Part shown: positions 1 to 6,015 of the stretch, piece by piece
Position numbering within the stretch: position 1 is the first letter of the stretch
How the letters are laid out: the number at the start of each line of letters is the position of its first letter
Source of the DNA: an uncultured Prevotellaceae bacterium
GTDB taxonomy: Bacteria; Bacteroidota; Bacteroidia; Bacteroidales; Bacteroidaceae
NCBI GenBank assembly: GCA_945486445.1
Contig: CALYTD010000056.1
Span: forward strand, 1-7,003
Length of the DNA: 7,003 bases
Reading direction: 5' to 3'
Program-made: the position numbers and the translations under genes
Notes under the pieces: model-generated
The model's database searches: none
What the model was told of the DNA's origin: nothing
What the model saw: the letters and a program-made list of their open reading frames with translations, nothing else

Positions 1-654
1 GTATTTGCTGAATACGTCATGTCTTGCTGATGTCAGTCCGTTGCTGCCCATGCCGCCGTTGTATTCTTTTTCGTAGGTTGCCTGACCGTAACTTGCCAGT
101 CCTACTATGACATCGCCCGGACGAATGTTGGCGTTGTCTATGACGTCACTGCGTTTCATGCGGCATGTCACTGTGGAATCTACGATTATGGTGCGTGAAA
201 GGTCGCCCACGTCTGCTGTTTCTCCTCCTGTTGCATATATGCCGATGCCCATTTCGCGCATCTCGCTGAGCAACTCGTCCGTGCCGTTGATAATGGCTGA
301 GATGACATCGCCTGGCACGAGCATCTTGTTTCGGCCTATGGTGCTGGATACAAGAATGTTATCTACTGCGCCAACGCATAGCAGGTCGTCGGTGTTCATT
401 ATGAGTGCGTCCTGTGCTATGCCCTTCCACACGCTTAGGTCACCAGTCTCTTTCCAGTACATATATGCCAGACTGGACTTTGTTCCTGCTCCGTCAGCGT
501 GCATTATGTTGCAGTATTCTGGGTCATTGCCCAGTATGTCGGGGATTATTTTGCAGAAGGCCTGTGGGTAAATGCCTTTGTCTATGTTCTTGATGGCGTT
601 GTGCACATCCTCTTTCGCTGCGCTTACGCCGCGCAACATATATCTGTTGTCCAT
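1..654 (-). CDS. purM: Phosphoribosylformylglycinamidine cyclo-ligase (AIR synthetase), 5' part only
   Basis: This gene encodes the cytoplasmic enzyme that uses ATP to close formylglycinamidine ribonucleotide into aminoimidazole ribonucleotide, step 5 of de novo purine synthesis. Reading the minus strand from the ATG at 654-652 gives 218 residues with no stop, so the gene continues past the left edge. The family signature DGAGTK is at residues 54-59, the DDLLCVGA segment at 89-96, TGGETADV at 142-149, and a Gly-rich [15 protein letters not shown] stretch at 199-213. The N-terminal ATP-binding half is therefore present. Bacteroidales PurM proteins are, from memory, about 390 residues (E. coli about 345), so roughly 170 residues would be missing. 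There is no Shine-Dalgarno sequence; the leader is A/T-rich, as is usual in this phylum. A good promoter lies about 30 bp upstream. The identification is firm because nearly every stretch matches the Bacteroidales form of PurM as I remember it. Confidence 0.95.
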   Translation of the reverse strand, partial: MDNRYMLRGVSAAKEDVHNAIKNIDKGIYPQAFCKIIPDILGNDPEYCNIMHADGAGTKSSLAYMYWKETGDLSVWKGIAQDALIMNTDDLLCVGAVDNILVSSTIGRNKMLVPGDVISAIINGTDELLSEMREMGIGIYATGGETADVGDLSRTIIVDSTVTCRMKRSDVIDNANIRPGDVIVGLASYGQATYEKEYNGGMGSNGLTSARHDVFSKY

Positions 655-683
655 TTATCTTTTATTGATTTATATATTGGTTG

Positions 684-715
684 CAAAGTTACTAAAAATA
701 TTTTAGAACGACAAA
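684..715 (-). promoter_or_regulatory. Bacteroidota-type promoter of purM
   Basis: On the minus strand a TTTG -33 box (plus positions 715-712) is followed by 20 nt and then TAACTTTG (plus positions 691-684). The second box fits the TAnnTTTG -7 consensus of the Bacteroidota primary sigma factor exactly, and the spacing is canonical. Transcription should start near 678-676, giving a leader of only about 22-25 nt before the purM ATG. That is too short for a riboswitch or attenuator, so any purine control would act on initiation. No operator palindrome overlaps the boxes that I can see. Confidence 0.8.
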
Positions 716-1275
716 GGAAAGCGGAATATCATTGTTTAATAAAGTTAAAAGTGTTAATCTTGAAACATTCTGGTGCCTGTCAGGTTTTATAACCATGCAG
801 AAACGGGCGATGAGAAATGCTGCTTGGTATGTCTGTGATTTACAGAGAGTTGCAAAAGCGGTGTTAAAAGCCTTCTAAAAAGGTGCTAATTACAGTGTGA
901 AAAGGTGCTGATTACGGTGTAAAAAGGTGCTGATTGTGATTCGGGTGGTTGTTCTTCGCTGTTCCGTTGTTGCGTGTCTGTTTTGTGAATTATATAGTGT
1001 TAAAGACGTATATGGAGAACAATGTTACATTTAAGTTACGTTAACAGATTATCCTGCCGTATTGAATCCGTCGATATGGGTTGGCTTTTCTTTCATTTGC
1101 GAGTTATTTTCTCCGTGGTGTTAGAGGTTTTTTTCATCTTTCTGTGTACCGTATCGCGCACGGTTTTGCCTCTACATGACGGGCTATGCCTTAGATGAAG
1201 CATGGCATAATCAGGCACACAGACAGACGAAAGGAGCAAAAAACTAATGTCTGTCGGGGGTTTAAGGAGAAAAAA
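716..1275. other. Long divergent spacer between purM and cysE, no gene seen
   Basis: About 560 bp separates the -33 boxes of the two outward-facing promoters. Apart from the tandem repeat at 878-943, it holds only weak structure. ACCGT/ACGGT is separated by 7 nt (1148-1152 and 1160-1164). TATGCC/GGCATA is separated by 13 nt (1185-1190 and 1204-1209). GACAGAC/GTCTGTC is separated by 20 nt (1222-1228 and 1249-1255). None has the GC stem plus T-run of an intrinsic terminator. Reading both strands I found no tRNA cloverleaf, no convincing small ORF and no further TAnnTTTG box. This is much longer than the other gaps here (53 and 87 bp), so it may hold an undetected small RNA, regulatory sites or the remnant of a repetitive element. 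Confidence 0.6.
878..943. repeat. Three-unit 22-bp intergenic tandem repeat
   Basis: Three head-to-tail units of exactly 22 bp lie at 878-899, 900-921 and 922-943. Each begins with the identical core AAAAGGTGCT. The first two continue with rATTACrGTGT, while the third keeps only GATT of that half and then diverges, as is common at the end of a decaying array. A looser relative of the core occurs just upstream at 854-870 (AAAAGCGGTGTTAAAAG), and possibly at 747-758. The array lies between the two divergent promoters and overlaps neither. It has no recognisable coding capacity. My recollection is that similar GGTGCTnATTAC arrays recur between genes in Prevotella genomes, but I could not check this. 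Confidence 0.8.
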
Positions 1276-1307
1276 TTTGGGTATTCCAACATTATTTGTT
1301 AACTTTG
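1276..1307 (+). promoter_or_regulatory. Bacteroidota-type promoter of cysE
   Basis: TTTG at 1276-1279 is followed by 20 nt and then TAACTTTG at 1300-1307. This again fits the -33/-7 consensus exactly and has the same -7 octamer and spacing as the divergent purM promoter. Initiation is expected around 1313-1315, leaving a leader of about 15-17 nt before the ATG at 1330. It probably also drives the genes downstream, because no comparable promoter is visible in the next two gaps. The short leader argues against an RNA-based cysteine or SAM switch. Confidence 0.8.
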
Positions 1308-1329
1308 TCCCGAATTTGCAAATATCAAT

Positions 1330-2250
1330 ATGAATAACATATCAGACACAATCAATACGGCTGTTGAGGCACTGTCATCGCCAGAAAGCCTGGAAGGGCT
1401 TTTTCATCAGGTGCACGACAACGTTCCGTTGCCCTCAAATGTTGCCCTTGATGAGATGATGGGGCTTGCCAGAGGAATACTGTTTCCTGGCTATTTCGGA
1501 CAGTCAAAGGTTACTCAGGATACCATAAAATACCATATTGGCGTTGCTCTTGAACGTTTTTCACGCCTATTGAAAAAACAGGTGATGGCTGGGTTGTGCT
1601 TCTGTCTGGACAAGGACGCGGAGTTCTCAGTGGCAGACGTTCGTGCCAAGTCGCAGGAGATAACGTGTGAGATAGTGCGACGCCTGCCGCGTATGCGTGA
1701 AATTCTCGCCACAGACGTTGAGGCAGCATACAACGGAGACCCTGCTGCCACGAGTTTCGGGGAGATTATCAGTTGCTATCCCGTTATACGAACGCTGACC
1801 AACTATCGCCTCGCACATGAACTACACCTGCTTGGTGTGCCGCTGATACCGCGCATGATAAGCGAACTTGCACACTCGGAGACGGGCATAGACATACACC
1901 CCGCCGCAGAGATAGGGCACCATTTCACCATAGACCACGGTACGGGCGTGGTGATAGGAGCAACCTGTATCATTGGCAATAATGTGAAACTGTATCAGGG
2001 AGTGACGCTCGGCGCACTGTCGTTCCCACTGGACGCTGACGGCAATCCTATCAAAGGCATCCCACGTCACCCCATACTGGGCAATGACGTCATAGTGTAC
2101 AGCAACGCCACGATACTCGGTCGTATCACCATCGGTGACCGTTCGGTGATAGGAGCCAATCGCTGGGTGACGGACAATATAGCCCCTGATACCAAAATCT
2201 ACAAGAACGTAAAGATGACAAGGGGCTTCGAGAACGGATATGGCATATAA
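1330..2250 (+). CDS. cysE: Serine O-acetyltransferase
   Basis: The 306-residue cytoplasmic enzyme transfers acetyl from acetyl-CoA to L-serine, giving O-acetylserine, the precursor that cysteine synthase sulfhydrylates. Residues 1-180 form the helical N-terminal region. From about 184 on the protein is a left-handed beta helix of hexapeptide repeats (IGATCI, IGNNVK, ILGRIT, IGDRSV, IGANRW). Residues matching E. coli CysE catalytic and serine-binding positions are visible: Asp129 in ATDVEAA, Asp188 in DIHPAAEIG, Asp202-His203 in the DHGTG motif, and His247 in RHP. A longer loop than in E. coli (about 230-245) precedes RHP. The usual GxPA turn after the helix is replaced by KIYKNVKMTRG. The protein ends FENGYGI, like the E. 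coli tail FEYGDGI whose terminal Ile docks in CysK. The start is set by the promoter 22 bp upstream. The gene is first of a probable operon; cysK is not in view. Confidence 0.95.
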   Translation: MNNISDTINTAVEALSSPESLEGLFHQVHDNVPLPSNVALDEMMGLARGILFPGYFGQSKVTQDTIKYHIGVALERFSRLLKKQVMAGLCFCLDKDAEFSVADVRAKSQEITCEIVRRLPRMREILATDVEAAYNGDPAATSFGEIISCYPVIRTLTNYRLAHELHLLGVPLIPRMISELAHSETGIDIHPAAEIGHHFTIDHGTGVVIGATCIIGNNVKLYQGVTLGALSFPLDADGNPIKGIPRHPILGNDVIVYSNATILGRITIGDRSVIGANRWVTDNIAPDTKIYKNVKMTRGFENGYGI

Positions 2251-2303
2251 GACGCCCCGTCAAGTAAGAAACAAAACTATTCAATACAGCAGAAAAACAA
2301 CAG

Positions 2304-3779
2304 ATGGAATTTGAGATGATAGCCAAGACCTTCATGGGTCTTGAAGATATATTGGCGCAGGAACTGGTGGAACTTGGTGCTAATAACGTTGAAAAAGGTC
2401 GCCGCATGGTGGCTTTCACAGGCGACAAAGCACTGATGTACCGTGCAAACTTTGCCCTAAGAACGGCGATACGCATACTGAAACCAATAAAACACTTCCG
2501 GGCAAAGTCAGCCGATCAGGTGTATGACCATATCAAGGAAATAGACTGGAGCAAATATATAGGCGATGGAAAAACCTTCTCCGTAGATTCAGTAGTGTAT
2601 AGCGAGGAGTTCAGTAACTCGCGCTTCGTGACGTATAAAGTCAAGGACGCCATAGTAGATCAGTTCCGTGAGCGCACAGGCAAGCGCCCTAACATCTCTG
2701 TGGCCGATGCAGACATAAGGTTGAACATACACATATCCGAAGACAAAGCAACCGTCTCACTCGACTCAAGCGGTGACTCCCTTCACCGTCGCGGGTATAG
2801 GCAGGAAGCCGTAGAGGCCCCCTTGAACGAGGTACTCGCAGCGGGCATGATTCTGATGACAGGCTGGAAAGGCGAAACAGACTTCATAGACCCGATGTGC
2901 GGAAGCGGTACCCTCGCCATAGAGGCCGCCCTTATAGCCCGTAACATAGCACCCGGCGTGTTCAGAAAGAAATATGCCTTCGAGAAATGGCATGACTTTG
3001 ACGCCGCACTCTTTGATGAAATATACAACGATGACAGCCTGGAAAGAGAATTTGAACATCACATCTACGGATACGACATTGACTATCTGGCGGTTAATAT
3101 GTCCAAAGCCAATGTCAAGGCAGCAGGACTATCAGCGGACATAACCATAGAACAGCAGGACTTCAAGGACTTCAAAGGACACGGGGAGAAGGCGATTATC
3201 GTGACGAATCCACCGTATGGCGAGAGAATATCCACGCCAAACCTGCTGGAAACGTACAAGATGATAGGAGAAAGACTTAAACATGCCTTCAAGGAAGGGG
3301 AGGCATGGATACTCTCTTACCGCGAAGAATGTTTCCAACAAATAGGACTTAAGCCGAGTGTCAAGATACCATTGTATAACGGTTCGCTGGAATGTGAATA
3401 CAGAAAGTACAGCATCTTTGACGGAAAACTAAAGAACTTCCGTGAGGAAGGAGGCGTGGTGAAAACCGAAGAAGAGAAAAGACAGATGGCAGAAAAGCGC
3501 CGTTCGTGGCAGAAACATGACTTTGAGAAAAAAGAAAAGGAGCGTGTTGACAACGAAGAGGCGGACATACTGTCATTCAAGTTCCGCTCTTTGGAAAGGC
3601 AAAGAAATGAGCGCGCGGCCCGTGAACGCAAGGCTTTCAGTCGTGAACGCAAGTCATTCGGCGATAAAGAAGGACGCCAGTCCCGGAAAGACAGCAAGTC
3701 ATTCCGTAGAGGAGAGACAAGAAGCGAGAGGCAAAACAATAGAAAAAACTTCTTCGGAAACCGTGGGGACGAAGATTAA
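2304..3779 (+). CDS. THUMP-domain class I SAM-dependent RNA methyltransferase (RlmL-like)
   Basis: This is a 491-residue cytoplasmic methyltransferase of the THUMP plus UPF0020 family. The best-known relatives are the N-terminal half of E. coli RlmKL, which makes m2G2445 in 23S rRNA, and Bacillus YpsC. The THUMP RNA-binding domain covers about residues 45-155. SAM-binding motif I is at 194-205 (FIDPMCGSGTLA), and the catalytic N2-guanine-type motif IV is NPPYGER at 302-308. The link segment HRRGYRQEAVEAPLNE at 161-176 is typical of the family. There is no RlmK half: E. coli RlmKL is about 702 residues. After about residue 385 the protein becomes a 105-residue Lys/Arg/Glu-rich, probably disordered tail. 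The gene lies 53 bp after cysE with no promoter consensus between, so read-through is likely. Its end overlaps the proposed peptidase start by 17 nt. The family is certain; the modified base is inferred from homology. Confidence 0.9.
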   Translation: MEFEMIAKTFMGLEDILAQELVELGANNVEKGRRMVAFTGDKALMYRANFALRTAIRILKPIKHFRAKSADQVYDHIKEIDWSKYIGDGKTFSVDSVVYSEEFSNSRFVTYKVKDAIVDQFRERTGKRPNISVADADIRLNIHISEDKATVSLDSSGDSLHRRGYRQEAVEAPLNEVLAAGMILMTGWKGETDFIDPMCGSGTLAIEAALIARNIAPGVFRKKYAFEKWHDFDAALFDEIYNDDSLEREFEHHIYGYDIDYLAVNMSKANVKAAGLSADITIEQQDFKDFKGHGEKAIIVTNPPYGERISTPNLLETYKMIGERLKHAFKEGEAWILSYREECFQQIGLKPSVKIPLYNGSLECEYRKYSIFDGKLKNFREEGGVVKTEEEKRQMAEKRRSWQKHDFEKKEKERVDNEEADILSFKFRSLERQRNERAARERKAFSRERKSFGDKEGRQSRKDSKSFRRGETRSERQNNRKNFFGNRGDED

Positions 3780-5928
3780 AATACTGCTATTGACACTACT
3801 TTCAGCATTGCCCATCATGGCACAACGCAAGACTTTCACGCTGGAAGACCTTAACGCAGGAGGCGTAAGATACTATGAAATGACGCCAGAAAGACGTTAT
3901 TACACATGGTGGGGAGACGAACTGCTGCGTTTAGAGGTCGCTGACATACATATAATAAATAAGGTATCCGGTGCAGAGACGCCCCTTTTCTCCCTCGATG
4001 AACTGTTCGACAGGAAGGAGGGAGGAACGGATATGATAGGCATTAACCTGCTTAACGCCACCTTTCCCTACAAAGACAAGAGCCTCGCACGCCTTGATGC
4101 CCCGGGAAAACGTGTGCTTTACGACTTCAAAAGCAAACAAATAGCATGGAGTCAAGCCAGTGAAGGTTCGCTGGAGTGGAACAAACACAGCAGAGTTGAC
4201 GCCTTCTCACGTGACAATAACCTATGGATAAGACTGGAAGACGGAACGGAACGCCAACTGACAGAGGACGGATCAGCGGACATAGTATATGGAAGAAGCG
4301 TGCATAGAGATGAGTTTGGCATAACGAAAGGCACGTTTTTCTCACCCGATGGAGGCCGCTTAGCCTTCTATAGAATGGACCAATCAATGGTGACAGACTA
4401 TCCGCAGGTCAACACCTTCGACCGGATAGCGGTGTGTGAGCCTGACAAATACCCTATGGCGGGCATGAAAAGCCATGAGGTAACGATAGGGGTACATGAC
4501 ATAAAAGCGGCAAAGACCGTGTATCTTAACGTGGGAAAACCCGCTGACAGGTACTTCACCAATGTGGCGTGGAGCCCCGATGGCAGCAGGATTTACCTGT
4601 ATGAGGTGAACAGACAGCAGACAATCGCCACGTTAGATGAATATGATGCCGTGACGGGTGATAAACTTCGTACCATCGAAAAGGAAGAAGACACAAGATA
4701 TGTAGAACCACAACACCCCATAATCTTTGTGCCCTGGGACAGCAATAAGTTCGTGGCATGGAGCCAAAAGGACGGTTATTGGCATCTGTATCTGTATGAA
4801 GCAGAGGCAGGAAAATGCCTGCGACAACTGACAAGAGGTGCTTGGGTAGTGCTCGATGTGCTGGGATTCTGCAAGGAAACGAACAGTATCATAATACTGG
4901 CAAATAGAGATAACCACCTGCAACGCAACATATATGCCGTCAATCTTGTTACGGGAGCAATGCAAACACTTGACAACGGCAAGGGAGTACATGACGTTCA
5001 GTTGTCAGAAGACGGCAGATTCCTCGTTGACAGATGGTCAGAACCGGAGTTGCCGAGGGCTTATTGCCTGACAGAGGTGCCCTCTTCGTTACAGAAGAAA
5101 GGCGGTGTGGCGCAGAAAAAACTATTTGAAAGCCCTGACCCATGGGCCGGATATGCTGTTCCGCAGTACCTCACGGGCACGCTGACGGCGGCAGATGACA
5201 CCACAATGTTGCATTGGCGAATGGTTCTTCCGCCTGACTTCGACCGGGAAAAGAGTTATCCTACCGTGGTGTATGTGTACGGCGGCCCCCACGCTCACAT
5301 GGTAGAAGCATCATGGCATTGGGCTTCCCGCAGTTGGGAGACATACATGGCGCAGAACGGTTACATAGTCTTTGTGCTCGATGGAAGGGGCTCTGAGAAC
5401 AGGGGAAAGGCTTTTGAACAGGTCACTTACCGCCATCTTGGACAGGAGGAGATGCGTGATCAGATGCGCGGAGTGGACTATCTGCGCTCCCTTCCATACG
5501 TAGATGCGGAGCGACTTGGTGTTCATGGCTGGAGTTATGGCGGCTTTATGACCGTCAGTCTTATGACAAACTATCCTGATGTGTTCAAGGTTGGAGTGGC
5601 AGGAGGGCCTGTCATTGACTGGAAGTGGTATGAAGTGATGTACGGAGAGCGGTATATGGGCACGCCAGAGGATAATCCTGACGGCTACGCGAAGACCTCT
5701 TTGCTTGCAAGGGCTAAGGACTTGAAGGGCAAGTTGCTGCTGATTACGGGCTTGAATGACCCTGTTGTCGTGCCGCAGCACGTCTTGCAGTTCATCAATG
5801 CATGCAATGAGGCAGGCACTTACCCTGACTTCTACGTCTATCCCGGTGAGGGTCACAACATGAAAGGGCATCTCTCGGTGTATCTGCACGAACGTATTAC
5901 GCATTATTTCAGGCAGTTCTTGAGGTGA
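3763..5928 (+). CDS. ptpA: Secreted S9 prolyl tripeptidyl peptidase (DPP IV family)
   Basis: This is an exported serine peptidase that releases Xaa-Xaa-Pro tripeptides from free N-termini. The GTG start at 3763 gives 721 residues and a clean signal peptide: KIK, a hydrophobic run at 7-18, then cleavage after PIMA so that Gln21 leads. Residues 22-460 form the DPP IV-type beta-propeller and about 465-721 the alpha/beta hydrolase. The catalytic triad is Ser591 (GWSYGG), Asp666 (GLNDP) and His698 (EGHN). Their spacing equals that remembered for P. gingivalis PtpA (Ser603, Asp678, His710), and Glu624 in YEVMYGER falls where its Glu636 lies. The propeller segment HRDEFGITKGTF with AFYRMDQSM (181-209) is PtpA-like and lacks the EEE motif of true DPP IV, so tripeptidyl rather than dipeptidyl activity is favoured. 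An ATG at 3607 is in frame but would bury the signal peptide. Codon use shifts near residue 425. Confidence 0.88.
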   Translation: MGTKIKILLLTLLSALPIMAQRKTFTLEDLNAGGVRYYEMTPERRYYTWWGDELLRLEVADIHIINKVSGAETPLFSLDELFDRKEGGTDMIGINLLNATFPYKDKSLARLDAPGKRVLYDFKSKQIAWSQASEGSLEWNKHSRVDAFSRDNNLWIRLEDGTERQLTEDGSADIVYGRSVHRDEFGITKGTFFSPDGGRLAFYRMDQSMVTDYPQVNTFDRIAVCEPDKYPMAGMKSHEVTIGVHDIKAAKTVYLNVGKPADRYFTNVAWSPDGSRIYLYEVNRQQTIATLDEYDAVTGDKLRTIEKEEDTRYVEPQHPIIFVPWDSNKFVAWSQKDGYWHLYLYEAEAGKCLRQLTRGAWVVLDVLGFCKETNSIIILANRDNHLQRNIYAVNLVTGAMQTLDNGKGVHDVQLSEDGRFLVDRWSEPELPRAYCLTEVPSSLQKKGGVAQKKLFESPDPWAGYAVPQYLTGTLTAADDTTMLHWRMVLPPDFDREKSYPTVVYVYGGPHAHMVEASWHWASRSWETYMAQNGYIVFVLDGRGSENRGKAFEQVTYRHLGQEEMRDQMRGVDYLRSLPYVDAERLGVHGWSYGGFMTVSLMTNYPDVFKVGVAGGPVIDWKWYEVMYGERYMGTPEDNPDGYAKTSLLARAKDLKGKLLLITGLNDPVVVPQHVLQFINACNEAGTYPDFYVYPGEGHNMKGHLSVYLHERITHYFRQFLR

Positions 5929-6015
5929 GACGGGTGTTCTTCATACGGTGAGGGTAGTGGTATCACACGATGATAAGATAATGATATAACAACGAAATAA
6001 CAAAAACAAAGAGAT
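5929..6015 (+). other. Gap between ptpA and purD, no clear promoter
   Basis: This 87-bp gap has no TAnnTTTG box, no T-run terminator and no clear hairpin. It becomes A-rich over its last 30 bp (AACGAAATAACAAAAACAAA), the usual Bacteroidota-type translation leader. purD is therefore either read from upstream or has a promoter that departs from consensus. Confidence 0.5.

Noticed and set aside
107..571. Open plus-strand frame of 154 codons
   Set aside because: It lies antisense within purM, whose motifs are clear on the minus strand; its translation has no recognisable domain.
655..683. Riboswitch in the purM leader
   Set aside because: The inferred leader is about 25 nt, too short for a purine riboswitch aptamer.
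499..792. Open plus-strand frame of 97 codons reaching into the spacer
   Set aside because: It starts inside purM on the opposite strand and crosses the purM promoter, and it has no recognisable domain.
878..943. CRISPR array
   Set aside because: The units are contiguous with no spacers, only 22 bp long, and no cas genes are nearby.
1013..1045. Ten-codon ORF (MENNVTFKLR) as a leader peptide for cysE
   Set aside because: It lies upstream of the cysE promoter, so it would not be on the cysE transcript, and it lacks Cys or Ser runs and an attenuator hairpin.
2251..2262. Terminator after cysE (GACG CCC CGTC)
   Set aside because: The stem is only 4 bp with no following T-run, so it is unlikely to stop transcription.
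3607..3762. N-terminal extension of the peptidase from the ATG at 3607
   Set aside because: It would add 52 polar residues before the signal peptide and lies wholly inside the methyltransferase tail; the low-complexity A-rich DNA there keeps several frames open by chance.
5311..5904. Minus-strand frame of 197 codons
   Set aside because: It is the antisense shadow of the ptpA hydrolase domain, which holds the full catalytic triad in the plus frame.
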